Assembly (NCBI GenBank): GCA_026545225.1
Contig: CM048849.1
Coordinates: 45,904,336-45,968,335 of the forward strand
From: Cornus controversa
Taxonomy: Eukaryota > Streptophyta > Magnoliopsida > Cornales > Cornaceae
Length of the DNA: 64,000 bases
Reading direction: 5' to 3'
A program made the position numbers and the translations under genes. This document shows, piece after piece, positions 21,587-33,558 of the stretch (the first letter of the stretch is position 1; the number at the start of each line of letters is the position of its first letter). The notes under the pieces were generated by a model, which was given only the letters and a program-made list of their open reading frames with translations, did no database searches and was not told where the DNA came from.

Positions 21587-24473
21587 ATGGTGATATTTCA
21601 GCTTTCTCTTCCTACTTCTGTGCATCTCAGAGCAAAGCTCCCCATTCCTGGATTGTTTCCTAATTGTCAGAAACCTCCATTGAAGCTTCCTTCTACTGGT
21701 CCCTCAAGCTTGTTCATAACCAATTCACAGCAACCCGAATGTCCCAATTCGCTGTTCCCTCCAGTGAATCAGGTCTTGCTCTTTTTCCTTTCCAACGATT
21801 TTTCGTAAGGGGGGTTCTTTTATCTATGCATAATCATATAAGTTTCTTGAGGCCAATGCTTTGAACAGTGGCATACAATTGCATAAGTTTGTATACTGCT
21901 TTATTTCTTTTGCTTGGCAATGGTTCTACATTCTTTGAACTTTTTGGGGGTTGTTTAATCAAATACATAATTGTGCAAGTTCAAGAGTTCATTGCTTGGA
22001 ACAATAGAGCATATAATTGTATAAGTTTGCATACTGTTTTATTTCTTTTGCTAGGCAATGGTTCTACATTCCTTGAACTATTTTTGGGGTTCTTTTATTA
22101 GTACATAATTGTGCAAGTTCAAGAGGCCAATGCTTGGAACAATGCCATATAGTTGTATAAGTTTGCAAATTGTTTTATTTCTTTTGCTAGGCATTGGTTC
22201 TACATTCCTTGAACTTTTTTTTTTTTTTTTTCAAATATTAGGTATTTGATATTTCTGAACTGTATTTAAGAATTTATTCATGTCAGAGTGTTGCTGCAAT
22301 AGTGTTCGGAGATGGATCAGGGTCGCGCCTCTATCCATTGACAAAGAGAAGATCAGAAGGGGCTATTCCTTTAGCTGCAAATTACAGACTCATTGATACA
22401 GTTGTGAGCAACTGCATTAACAGTAACATAACCAAGATATATGCTCTCACACAAGTTAATTCCACTTCACTCAATGCCCACCTTTCCAGAGCTTATGCTA
22501 GTGCAGGTCTTGGGAAAGAGGGGTTTGTTGAAGTACTTGCAGCATATCAGAGTCCTGAAGACAAAGGCTGGTTTCAGGTCAAACAATATTAGTTTCCTAA
22601 TCTCTCTCTGTGTGTGTATGTGAATTTACCAGTTATTTCTGGTTTAGTTGTAATTCTTCTGGAATACATATTATAACTTTTGGCTTTACCTCTCTATGTT
22701 CTTCACTTTGTAAGGGAACTGCTGATGCTATAAGAAGATGTTTGTGGGTTCTAGAAGAGCATCCGGTGCTCGAGTTTCTTGTACTTCCAGGCCATCATCT
22801 ATACAAAATGGACTACCAGAAACTTGTAGAGGCCCACCGGAAAAACAAGGCCGATGTAACTGTTGCAGTGTTGAGTAGTATGAGAGATCAGGATCCGACT
22901 TTTGGTGTTTTCAAAGTAAATTTAGAGAGTAGAGTTACTGAATTCAGGGAGAAAGCAGAAAAGGAGGCAGTAAAGGCTATGTCAGTAAGTTTCTATCATC
23001 AGCTTCTTGTTTAAGCTATATTTCCACTTTATACAAGCAATAAGTGTTGAATTAATTTCTAAAGAAGCTTTAATCTGTAAATTCAGGTAGAATGCTGTAG
23101 AAAATCCAATGGTGTTGCTGATAATGATTTTCCCAGTATGGGGATCTATGTCATTAACAGAGAGGCCATGATAAAGCTTCTTAGAGAATATTTTCCCAAA
23201 GCAAATGACTTGAGAAGTGAAGTAATACCAGGTGCATTATCCTTAGGAATGAAGGTCAGTCTTTTTTTCAACTAATATTCATATATGTATATGTATATGT
23301 ATATATGTTGATACTCTTTCTGGTTTTTGTTCTCAATTTCTAAGAAATTTTCAATTTTGTGCAAGAATCAGGTTCATGCTTACACATTTGATGGATATTG
23401 GGATGACATGAGAAGCATTGAAGCATTCTACAAAGCAAATATGGAAATCACCAAGAAAACAAACATGAGATACAAGTCAGTAATATTTTAAGTACCTGGA
23501 AGCTGATGGAATAAAGTCTGTAACTAACACAAACTTCATCTTTTGGTAACAGCTTCTACGACAGAGATTCTCCGGTGTACACTTTGCCTCGATTTCTGCC
23601 TCCAACTCTAATAACTGATGCCATAATAACAGATAGTGTCATTGGAGATGGTTGCATTCTTAGTGTAAGAAACTGACTTTTTTGGGGTTTAAAGTAAAAG
23701 GAGAAAGTTTCTGTTTTGAATTTCTTGGTAGGATAGCTTTTCATTAGTTACCTAAATAGCAGAGGTGCAAGATCAAAGGTACAGTAGTTGGTCTGAGGAC
23801 AAGGGTTGGAAATGGGGCCATAATTGAGGATTCAGTAATCATGGGCTCTGATATCTATCAGGTAAGAGCCATATAAACTGCATCACTTCTATATATATAT
23901 ATATCTATATATATTTGCTGTCATTTTTTGCAAATGCTATATAAATCTACATCCCACCAGTTATCTCATTGCTCATGCAAATTGTGTGCAATAGGCAGAA
24001 GATGTGCAGAGTAATGGTGTTAAAGGCAAAGGCATGGACATTCCAATTGGAATTGGGGAAGGTTCACATATAAGGAAAGCTATAGTAGATAAGAATGCAA
24101 GAATTGGAAAAAATGTTATGGTAATAGCACATAGAATTACTCTATGAAATCCATGAGCATTTTGATTTTCAAAATGCAGATATTGACTTTTTAGCTTTCA
24201 AAAATCACAGTTCTTGTGTGAAAACACTTGAAATGAAACTATATAACATATATAATTTTATATATGTGCATATATATACATATATATGCATTACAAATTT
24301 ATTAAAAGGTTTTGTTCTGCTAATAGTTGAAATATATGCACTTTGATATTTTGTAGATCATAAATAAAGACAATGTTCAAGAAGGGAACAAGGAAGCTTA
24401 TGGCTACATCATCATTGCAGGGGTAGTTGTAATTCTGAGGAGTGCAGTGATACCAGATGGCAGCATCCTTTAA
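21587..24473 (+). CDS. APS2: APS2-like degenerate ADP-glucose pyrophosphorylase small subunit (nine exons)
   Basis: A homologue of plastid glucose-1-phosphate adenylyltransferase, the starch-pathway enzyme. Exons: 21587-21772, 22287-22577, 22715-22984, 23087-23254, 23372-23475, 23553-23664, 23763-23861, 23995-24120, 24357-24473, giving 490 residues. About 60 N-terminal residues look like a transit peptide; the nucleotidyltransferase domain covers about 63-330, and the left-handed beta-helix follows to the C-terminal GSIL. Catalytic hallmarks are lost: canonical GGGAGTRLYPLTKKR is [15 protein letters not shown], the AKPAVP motif reads SEGAIP (Lys to Glu at 86), and the catalytic Asp of GDHLY is His 186 (GHHLY). 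The sugar-phosphate Lys of FAEKP is kept (FREKA, Lys 239). Arabidopsis APS2 (At1g05610), described as an inactive small subunit, shares this pattern and the ending, so orthology is likely. All exons keep frame, so the gene is conserved rather than dead. A regulatory or non-enzymatic role is inference. Confidence 0.92.
21863..22217. repeat. Three-copy tandem repeat (about 137 bp) in APS2-like intron 1
   Basis: Units start with GAACA at 21863, 21999 and 22137, spaced 136 and 138 bp; the third is cut off by a T-run near 22217. Shared words include TTTATTTCTTTTGCT, GGCAATGGTTCTACATTC and ATAATTGTGCAAGTTCAAGAG. A partial, more diverged unit lies just upstream, from about 21808. Confidence 0.85.
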
Positions 24474-25020
24474 GACTTGGACTCAAATCATTTCTCTACA
24501 ATTCACAGAGTTTCAGTTTCAGGGACTCAAATATATACTTTTTTTTTTTTACCTTTCTCATTTTCAGAGAAAATTTACATGAAAATACAATAAAAACAAA
24601 TTCTTTCTTTCTTTTCATATTCCCCAAACTCTATTCTTAGTTTGAAGAAGTCAAAGGAAGAAATAAAGATTTAGAACTTTTTCATTATTACTTGACTAGG
24701 TCATAGTACTGAGTTTCATTTTTTTCTTCTATACTTTCTTCTCAACCAAGCAAAGTACAGAGACCAGAAAAGCAATGGAAAAGAGAAAAAATGTGGTCAA
24801 AATAAAGCTTTCATGGTCACTAGCATTGCACAACAAATCATATGGGAATTTCAAACCCAATATTAACTTAAAGAAACAAATGGTCATTGTGAGAATTGCA
24901 AAGAGAGATAATACGAGAAAGTGGGTAGGGTTTCTATTAGTAAAAATAATAAAAGAATACACATAAAGGGGTTTATATAGTCAAATAAGAAAGTGTGAAA
25001 AGACTATTCTACCATCACAG
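24474..25020. other. APS2-like 3' flank, no gene
   Basis: Presumed 3'UTR (AATAAA at about 24587) followed by AT-rich DNA. Two overlapping opposite-strand frames at 24729-24966 have no recognisable homology. Confidence 0.4.
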
Positions 25021-25029
25021 TTAAAAGTA

Positions 25030-25250
25030 GAATGAAAATGGTATCAGAGCAGGTGTATTATAAGGATGAATCAGGTTCGTATCTCGTGCCCTGCGTGGAG
25101 AGGGAGAGTCAAGTGTCTCCAACCCTAGCGCTGTGGGGAGTGTTAGCATAGTTTCACATCGTTTGGGTACCTTTGGGATATGCAATGAATATGTACATGG
25201 GCACAAGAATGAATTCTACCCATGAGCTTATCAATCATAATATAATTAAA
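25030..25250 (+). mobile_element. TRIM/LTR-element remnant with tRNA-Met primer-binding site
   Basis: TGGTATCAGAGC at 25039-25050 is the initiator-Met primer-binding site used by plant LTR elements. About 95 bp on, a purine tract (GTGGGGAG) is followed by TGTTAGCATAGTTTCACATC, the style of start seen in plant TRIM terminal repeats, and the sequence ends near a CCCATGAGCTTATC stretch. The matching left repeat is not evident, so this is a partial fossil of a miniature, non-coding element. Confidence 0.6.
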
Positions 25251-25259
25251 AAGGGTTCA

Positions 25260-26128
25260 ATTTGATTTAGAACCAATCGAATTTTATTATTGGTCAAGGA
25301 AATATCTTGAGAAAGTGGACATTTTAAGAGAATTCTTCTGGACTAAAATTGATGCATGTCATTAGAATCTACTCAAGAAGATTTGATAAAATTTTTTATA
25401 TTTTGCTTGTTTATTTAATACTAACTTACTTTCTTTTTGCATATGGCCTTCAAGTAATTTAGATTAAGGACAAAAATATATTTTTGTAACACAATTGAAA
25501 AGAAATGTTGGAGTTGACTTTACTATACAAGCAACAAGTATGAAACAAAACAATTTCGTGAAAATCAAACATAATTCACACGCGAAGACGTGCAGCTGTG
25601 CGAGAGCCATGTCTAATGATTTGCAAATTTGATTGAGAGCTCTGTCCAAAAAAATATGCAGTCATGATGGCCTAGCTAGCACCAGCTGTCACTTCTATTC
25701 GACTGAAACCTCAATCAAATCTCTTTGTTTAATTTTCACACAATAAATAATACGTCATCGTTTAGTTCGTTTTCCCACTAAACAGTAAACACTACTGAAG
25801 GTTTCAAGTTCGCATGTGTTTCTTCTTAGCTTATCCAGAGTAGTAACACAGAATCGCGACACGCACACACAAATACATATATTGATACAAAAAGCAACGA
25901 CCTTTAAACGGAGACCAAGAGCTTTTGGGAAGACAGGGTCTCTGGGTCTGGTTGGTCACTGGTGAGTACTCAAATTCTCTCTCCTCCCTTCTTTATCCAA
26001 TTGTGGTACGCCTCTGCTTTTGCTTCGTTACAAACAGTGTCTAAGCATTGTAAGCAATATTCAAGTGGATGACATTTTCTGTGTATTAGTTTGGGTTTTG
26101 GTATTCAAATTTTTGTCAATAACAAGAA
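25260..26128. other. Intergenic DNA and 5' region of the RAP gene
   Basis: No gene before the RAP ATG at 26129. A GGTGAGTACT donor-like site at about 25960 and an AG near 26126 suggest a possible 5'UTR intron, unproven. Confidence 0.4.
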
Positions 26129-29100
26129 ATGGAAGGATTGTTTTACACATACCCTCTTCCTCATAGATTCTCACAAACACCATTGGTCTTTTTCAATTCA
26201 AAAGCAACATTACTTCACAATTTTCATCTCCCAATGATAATAAACACGAGAAGTGGCTTCGATAACAGGAGAGCCCAATTGGGTTTCAATAGAAATCACA
26301 ATTGCATACATATAAAGAGAGAAAGTTCTCTTGCCACTAAAATTAGAAATGATGATGATGATGATGATGACAATCTAGAAGAAGATGTTGAGATGGATTG
26401 GGAATCAGAATTCCTCGGGGAGCTGGACCCATTGGGGTTTTTGCCCCCCAAGAAGAGGAAACAGCCCAAGTCAAGGCTGCTCAAAGATACTGATAAAATG
26501 GATTGGTGTGTGAGGGCGAGGAAAGAAGCTCTCAAGTCCATAGAAGCAAGGGGCTTGAGCAGTTCTGTGGAGGATTTGATTGCGAAGAAGAAGAAGCACA
26601 AGAAGAAAAAATTGGGAACCAAAAGGCTAATTGGTAACAAGAAAGAAAGGGCAGTTGAAGAAGATACTGATTTTGGCTCTGAGGAGGAGGATTTTGAATT
26701 AGAGAATATGAACCCTCTTGATGGTAATCTCAAGAGGACGGTGAGTATGATTGCAGATGGGATGTTTGAAGAAAGGAAGGAGAAAACGAGAGAAGCCTTT
26801 GTTCAACGGCTCTCACAGTTCTCAGGGCCGTCTGATCGTAGGAAAGAAATCAACTTGAACAGAGCGATTGTTGAAGCACAGACTGCAGAAGAAGTATTGG
26901 AGGTTGCTGCAGAGACAATTATGGCTGTTGGTAAGGGCCTCAGCCCTTCGCCTCTCTCTCCTTTGAACATTGCCACTGCGCTCCATCGAATTGCTAAGAA
27001 CATGGAGAAAGTTTCGATGATGAGGACTCATAGATTGGCGTTTGCTCGTCAAAGAGAGATGTCTATGCTTGTGGGTATTGCGATGACGGTCTTACCTGAA
27101 TGCTCGGCTCAAGGTATCTCGAATATATCTTGGGCGTTATCCAAGATTGGAGGTGAGCTTCTTTATTTGCCAGAAATGGATAGGTTGGGGGAGGTGGCCT
27201 TGACCAAGGTTGGCGAGTTCAACTCTCAGAATGTTGCTAATATAGCGGGTGCTTTTGCTTCGATGCAGCATTCTGCTCCTGATCTCTTCTCTGAATTATC
27301 TAAACGTGCTTCAAATATAATTCACACATTTCGGGAGCAAGAGCTTGCTCAGGTGTTGTGGGCTTTTGCTTCTTTGTACGAGCCTGCTGACAGTTTGCTG
27401 GAATCTCTAGATAATTCTTTTAATGATGCAAACCAATTTAAATGCTGCTTAGATGAAGAAACACTGGACTACAATGAGGAAAGAGCTGCAGAGAGCAATG
27501 CAGATACTGACTTGGATAGAGTTTTAGGTTCTCCTTCCCTCAATTTCAATAGGGATCAGCTGGGGAATATAGCTTGGTCTTATGCTGTTCTTGGGAAAAT
27601 GGACCGGATTTTCTTTTCCCATGTGTGGGAAACTTTGAGCCATTTTGAGGAGCAAAGGATTTCAGAGCAGTATAGAGAGGATATCATGTTTTCTTCTCAG
27701 GTTCATCTTGTGAACCAGTGCCTGAAGCTTGAATATCCGCATCTTCAGTTATCTTTAAGGGGTGCTCTAGAGGAGAAAATTGTTCGTGCAGCAAAAACTA
27801 AGAGGTTTAATCAGAAAATGACTTCTTCATTTCAGAAGGAAGTGGCCCGCCTTCTTGTTAGCACTGGCCTTAATTGGATAAGAGAATATGTTGTGGATGG
27901 GTACACTTTGGATGCAGTCTTAGTTGATCAAAAAGTTGTTCTCGAGATAGATGGACCAACTCATTTTTCAAGAAATTCTGGTGTGTATCCTATACTCGTA
28001 CAACAATTTTGTCATATCCTGTATAGTACTGTTCCTACGTGTTTTTCCACCGCTTCTGCAATCCCTTCAACTAATATCTTAATTATCTACAGGGGTTCCT
28101 TTAGGACATACGATGATCAAGCGCCGCTACATTAGCGCTGCTGGTTGGAAGTTTGTATCTGTGTCTCATCAGGAGGTACGTTCCTGCATTTCTCGTTCCT
28201 TCATCAATATTATATTCATGTGCAGATATGTTTGCAAACACGATTTTTCAATGTCTGAGGTTGAGTTGGAATTAAGAGAATTGTCAAGTTTCTTGTGCCT
28301 TTAAGCTACCCAATTTAATTCGCCTCAACACCCCCATCCCCACCATCAAGAAAAAAGGACTGTCGATATATGAAATTATTTTCCCATTCAATTTTAGAAT
28401 GCTTAAACCTTGATTTATGTATATGTTTTGACAGCCTAGTTCATTTTTTTTGTCTGTTGATGGATTTTTTTACATCAATGCACTAGAAGTGTCTCTCATT
28501 TGCAGATCTTGTATCTTTTGCATTTAGTGATTGATGCACATTCAGTACCCTAGAGTCCGTAGAAAGTGATGAGTTAATTCGAAAATTAACAGTTATTGAA
28601 GCTTGGCATTGATCTTGAGTATTGATCATAAAAATATGCATTATTTTTTCAACACAACAATGTTTAGAAATGTGTACCTGTCACAAATTTTGAGTCAGGT
28701 TATGATGCTCTAAGCTAAAGGACGCCAAAGGGGGTACTAAATTTCTAGCATAAGGTAGATGCTAAGGTTGGTATAAGATAGATAATAAGGTAGATGATAA
28801 ATCAAATTCTGAATTTGATTTTGGAAGGATCTTAGTTTATGTATTAGAGATAATATATGCAATACAAATATGCCATTGTAACCTCAAATTCTGGATGGAT
28901 ATCCTATGGCAAGCCAAAAAGAATAATTGCATACATAATAAAAGGGTGGAAGATCTGCAGGCAGTAATTTACTTTTACCGCTTGTAGATGAATCAGTCCG
29001 TTACCTTTGCCCGTCCGACACATTTGACTGAATAAACATTTCAAAGCTTCCAAAAGACCAACTTAATAAAAATTTAAGTATTTCACTTTATAAATGAATT

Positions 29101-32100
29101 TATGATTCAATTTGTCCGGTCACAATCGGTCATATCATTACCTTATATATTTCTAAGTATTCAGAGTCCAAATTTTAACCTTTGAAACACACATCTATCC
29201 ACGTGACAGAATATGGCAAGTGCCATATTTGGGTACAAACAGTATGTCACAGGTTGTGTACTGGTCTCTTAATAAAACCATAATATCTAGCATGCATTGC
29301 ATTAACTTTGCTAAATGAATCACTACATATAACTTTTCAAGCAAATTGCGATGTTACGAATGCATTTGAGAAAGCAATATAACAAGTTAGCTAATCTGTA
29401 ATTGAAGTTTGCTGATCTCCAAAGCTTTAAAGTAGCTTGAAAGTAAGCATAAAGTAAAAATTATGTTTGGTATTCTATCCCGTTTTAGAATCATCTTCTT
29501 TAATCAAAATTATTACTTTCTTAAAATATAGAAAATAATACCATATGTTATTATATAGTATCTTATGTTATAAAAGTGAAGCAATTGTCTCTTGATTAAG
29601 CAATACCATATTATGTTTGCAATATATATCATAGATATTACAATATAAAAATTGTGAAAAAAGGAGATATGAGGAATCCTGTTTTCATGAGTTCTTTGTT
29701 TTTGTATATAATATGATATAAATTTGTATAAATACATGACATAGTTAGGGCTGCAACTCAAGCGGGCTAACCTGAGCCCAACACGAAATTTTTCGACTTT
29801 GACAGCATTTTTTAAAATTCGGGCTGGGCTGTGGTTCAAAAAATCCTAACCCGAATTTATTTCGGACCGGGCTCGGGTTAGTACAGCCGGCAACCAGAAT
29901 TAATTGACCCGAACAATATATATAATTTTCTATAATTATATATTATATATCATATGAGAATAGGTATATTTTAAATTTCTAATTGGTTGCATACACGAGA
30001 ATAGGTGCTCAGCAAAGCACCATATCATTTCAAGACAAGCCCAACCAATTTAAATCAAAATCTGGACAAAGCCCCCATTGCTGCTTGGTTCCTTGCTGCC
30101 CGCTACATGACTCAAACCCTAATCTTAGATTCTCCCTCCCTCCCTCTATCTCTCTCCATAGATATTATATGATCTCTCTCTCTCAACTGTTTATGCAAAG
30201 ACCGTGTGAAATTTTTTTGACGGCTTCCAACGAGCTTCTGGTCACCGTTGCCGATTTCCATTCTGCCTTTCACTCTTACACTACAACCTGATGCTCAAAC
30301 CCGATTTCCTAACTCGGTTTTCAAACCCGATCTTAGACTTGAGTTCAAAGATTTCAGAATGAATTGGGCTTGGGTTGATTAGCTTGGGTTGAAGGTCAAG
30401 TTGGGTTGGGTTAGGGTTGAAATTTCATACTTCGGGTTGAAACCGAGTTGAGCCTTCAACTCACCTGAGCGGATTTGTCAAAGGCATGCTTGCCTCAGGC
30501 TCAAGGCTCCTCAAGGCGCAGTAGTTGCGCTTGGACCAATGCCAGGCCAGGCTCCTTTAATAAGGCGCGCCTAATATAAAACTATTAAACCACTTATTTT
30601 TTGCCTCTACCTGTTAGCATGTGGTGCATTTTTGTGTTATGGTCGACTCTAATCATATAATACAGTCCCCAACGGTAAAAGAAATAAAAAGGGTCGATCG
30701 ATATACTTGATACGAAATCAATACACAGTAATAGTTTTTTTTTTTTTTGAATGGTGTACACAGTAATAGTTGTTAAAGCATATTATATCAAAAAACACTG
30801 AAATCCTGAAATTGGGATATTATGTATTCTCATTTTGTGGTTTGATGTTCTCATGCTTTTGGCTTAAACATTAATTTGAGGTTGTTTAGCAACTGTTGCT
30901 TTTGTCTTTGTATTATTGGTTACAAATTTTATTTTATTTTTAACTCGCGCCTCGCTTCAGTCAAGCCCGCGCCTCCCCTTGCGCCTCAGGCTCTGGGAGG
31001 CCTTAGCGCCTTTGTGCGTCTTGAGCCTTTAACAACTATGTGCCCGAGTTGCACCCCTAGATATAGTTCATATATTATATTGTTTATAAATATATATTTG
31101 CATATGATATTGAAATCTTATGTAGCGATAAAATTTCATACACATGGAGGTCTATAACAATCTAAAAGATTATGCAAGCTTATTAAGATGCAGTGTATAG
31201 TTCATCAAGATTAATGAATAAGACGGCATTGAAATTTTATGAATATTATTATAGTTTATGCATAGGTAAGACTTACTGATGCATGTGCTTTTTTCTTTTG
31301 GGGTGGTTTGTTCTTGTGGCCTTCCATTTTTTTGGAAAAAGAAGCCCAGACACCCATTGTCCAATGTGAACTATCAGCTCAATGTAGGGCATTGCTCGTT
31401 GGGCATTTTTTGCCAAAAGAAAATCCAACACAAAAGTGCTTGATATTTTCTAGCATGATGATGATCTGAAGAAGGTTGCTAGGGCCATTATGGAACCAAT
31501 CTGTCGTGCAGAACGCTGGCTCTCAGCATGTCAAGATGCTTATTCTATTTCATTTATTAGAACAAGTGAAGCCCCAACCTGAAGTTTCAAGGTTGACCGA
31601 GACCATATTTGGCTTGATTAGTAAAATAAATCATTGAGAAGTTTGCTAAGAGAAATACTTCAGTAGTAATTTATTGGCAAATAATACAAGGCCAGTGAGG
31701 TACGAAGAAAATTTGAGTAAGCTTTTGGAGTATGATTCGATTGCTCCACAATGAAGACAGTACTAGACTGTTTACACATAAAGAATGCTGGACTAGTCTG
31801 TTTATCAAGATCTGTTAGGCTTGTGAACAAGCTTGCAGTTGATAGAACATTGACATTTGGATCCAAATTCAACCAATTCAAACTCAAACTGTACCTGCCT
31901 TGTCTTCCCTACTTTGCGCCCATAGAGGTTGGCTTGACCTAAATAACGTGATCTGTCTATCACTCAATTTGTTGCAAGCAACCAGGGTCATAATATGATG
32001 TTTGTTTTTTCAAATGTCCCCCTTTGATGGTTGAAGGGGTAATGCTTTAACAAAGTATTTACAAGGCCCAGCGACTTCTGAATAATTCGGATCAACAGAA

Positions 32101-32281
32101 GTAAACCGTCTCTCTCTCTCTCTGGGTGTTCTTTTAAGCTCTTGTATAACTTGAAAAGAGAAGAAAAAATTGATACAATGGTTTATTTATTTGGTTATGT
32201 TTCTTGCAGTGGGAGGAACTTCAAGGTGAATTTGAGCAGCAGGAATACCTAAGAAAGATTCTCAAAGATCACTTGGGCTAA
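26129..32281 (+). CDS. RAP: RAP-domain, OPR-repeat chloroplast RNA protein (three exons)
   Basis: Exons 26129-27980, 28093-28175 and 32210-32281 join in phase to 668 residues. The N-terminus is transit-peptide-like; residues about 73-80 are an Asp run coded by (GAT)n, followed by a Lys-rich stretch. From about residue 200 come helical OPR-type repeats with words such as [27 protein letters not shown] and [15 protein letters not shown]. The RAP domain closes the protein: [15 protein letters not shown], then [35 protein letters not shown] and [12 protein letters not shown]. The Arabidopsis homologue (At2g31890, RAP) is a chloroplast nucleoid protein needed for 16S rRNA 5' end maturation and affects defence; the same role is likely. 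The start is the first ATG of the long frame. Reading on past 27980 gives a false C-terminus inside intron 1. Intron 2 is 4 kb and holds a nested hAT element. The gene looks intact. Confidence 0.93.
29746..31059. mobile_element. hAT-type element in RAP intron 2, itself hit by another MITE
   Basis: The left end TAGGGCTGCAACTC and the inverted right end TAGGGGTGCAACTCGGGC are clear terminal repeats. The flanking octamers GACATAGT (29738-29745) and GATATAGT (31060-31067) match at 7 of 8. Subterminal zones are full of CCCGA, AACCCG and GGGTT words in both orientations. No transposase is seen; the frame at 29983-30291 has no recognised homology. Length 1.3 kb, of which about 0.56 kb is a nested element. 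Confidence 0.8.
30472..31038. mobile_element. Nested MITE with 'aaggcgc' subterminal words
   Basis: Inside the hAT element, the left end (..TTGTCAAAGGC) and the inverted right end (..TTGTTAAAGGCTC) form short inverted repeats, and both flanks are packed with GCGCCTC and AAGGCGC words. The ends are fixed only approximately and I find no convincing target duplication. Confidence 0.5.
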
Positions 32282-32422
32282 GGCAGCACCAACACTATAT
32301 GAAATGCATAAAAGGTAGAAGGGTCATGAGATTTAAGTTAGCAAAACCAAGGCAGAAAATGAGATTTACCTAGTTCGATATGTTATGGTAGTTGCCTAGT
32401 TGCAAAGTGAAGTGTTCCTTGT

Positions 32423-32423
<1 letters not shown>

Positions 32424-32459
<36 letters not shown>
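32424..32459. repeat. (TA)n microsatellite in the presumed RAP 3'UTR
   Basis: About 18 TA units lie some 140 bp after the RAP stop, followed by alternating GTGCGCGC. Confidence 0.9.
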
Positions 32460-32462
<3 letters not shown>

Positions 32463-32694
32463 TGCGCGCATGTCCAGTTCTCTGTCAATGTAAGTTTTTA
32501 TAGTTTAGTATGTAAAATGGTTGGAAAAGGTAGTGTCTCAGTCCTGTGATATCCGTATATCCAGTTCTTGACACAAGTTCATACTTTATATAGCAATTTT
32601 TTTAAGCAATGTTACATGCTCGCTGTAAGAAGATACTCTTAGTGTATTTTGTTTAATTGTTCATTTATTATCTTAGATTTGTATAAGGTGCAGG

Positions 32695-33102
32695 ATGTTT
32701 GGACTAAAAAGAGATGGACCTCCATGTGCATGTGGTAGAGGCTCAATGAGACTTTATATGGCTAAAACTTCACAAAATTATGGTCGTTACTTTTATAGGT
32801 GTCCGGCATGGAAGGTATTAACTATTTGTATTTTTTTTTCATTAACCATTTAATAATGATTATGTTTGATTTTGTAGAATCATGTTGATTCCTTTTTTTG
32901 GTTGGATAATCAATAACATCAACAAAATGCTACTGAAGATTACGAGGATGAAGAGTTAGATTCAGTAGTTGCGAACTTACTGGCAACACGGCGTCGGGAA
33001 AGACTTATTTTTTGTGGCTGTTGTGGGTGTGCTATTATAAGCATTTTCTTTGTTTTGATGACTGTAATGTTTTTTGTACTTATAATATTGATTGCAAAAT
33101 GA
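32695..33102 (+). pseudogene. GRF-type zinc-finger / membrane-tail protein, interrupted
   Basis: Exon one (32695-32814) reads MFGLKRDGPPCACGRGSM, then RLYMAKTSQNYGRYFYRCP and AWK before a GTATTA donor; the spacing of C-x-C-G, GR-x-FYRCP matches the GRF zinc finger. After a TTTTGTAG acceptor, exon two (from 32878) continues NHVDSFFWLDNQ and meets TAA at 32914-32916. The same frame stays open beyond it: HQQNATEDYEDEELDSVVAN, a basic TRRRERL patch, a Cys cluster (CGCCGC) and a hydrophobic segment of about 25 residues, ending at TGA 33100-33102. GRF finger plus acidic linker plus C-terminal membrane anchor is a common layout of small plant proteins, so the TAA probably breaks an ancestral frame. 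It may be a transposon-associated or ordinary host gene relic. Activity is unknown. Confidence 0.6.
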
Positions 33103-33359
33103 AATATGTAGTAGAATAATTAATGTAATATTTTAATTTGGATATTTACTAGAACACATATTTTGTATAAAATTAAACATATAATATTTAACATTATCAT
33201 ATGTTATATGATTTTGTTACGTAAAAGTGTGAGGATAAATATGTACCTGCTTAAATGAATTGTTTGCAATATTAAAACAATGTTATAATATGTATAGTTT
33301 ATTTATGTAGTTTAAAATGAGTTGAGAGCTATATTACTCAAACACAATTTATAATCAGA

Positions 33360-33558
33360 GATACTACTATTTTTTAAAAAAAAAATTTCCTTTGGGTTAC
33401 CAAACATATTTTCAGATTTCTGCTTTTAAAATTTTGACAGCAAATGACATTACCAAACAGATTCTACTTCTGACAGAAATGGCAGCAAAGCTAGTTTTCA
33501 GATTCCATTTTTCTGGAATCCGAAAATGAAATCCGGCAGCTTTTCCAAACAGCCCCTA
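33360..33558. mobile_element. Right-end segment of a Tourist/Harbinger-like MITE
   Basis: The stretch ends TTTTCCAAACAGCCCC followed by TAA; inverted this is GGGGCTGTTTGGAAAA, the style of a plant Harbinger/Tourist terminus with its TAA target. It also contains internal ACCAAAC words and a short fold-back (ATTCC...GGAAT). The left terminus was not found. Confidence 0.45.

Noticed and set aside
26296-26733. 145-codon minus-strand frame full of Ser and Phe opposite the RAP gene
   Set aside because: It is the reverse of the acidic/Lys-rich part of the RAP exon; GAT and GAAGAAG repeats read backward as Ser and Phe runs.
27981-28135. C-terminal end of the single 668-codon RAP frame ending at 28135
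   Set aside because: Sequence beyond 27980 is intron. The conserved RAP-domain continuation ([12 protein letters not shown]...) starts at 28093 in another frame. The equal length (668) of the read-through and spliced proteins is coincidence.
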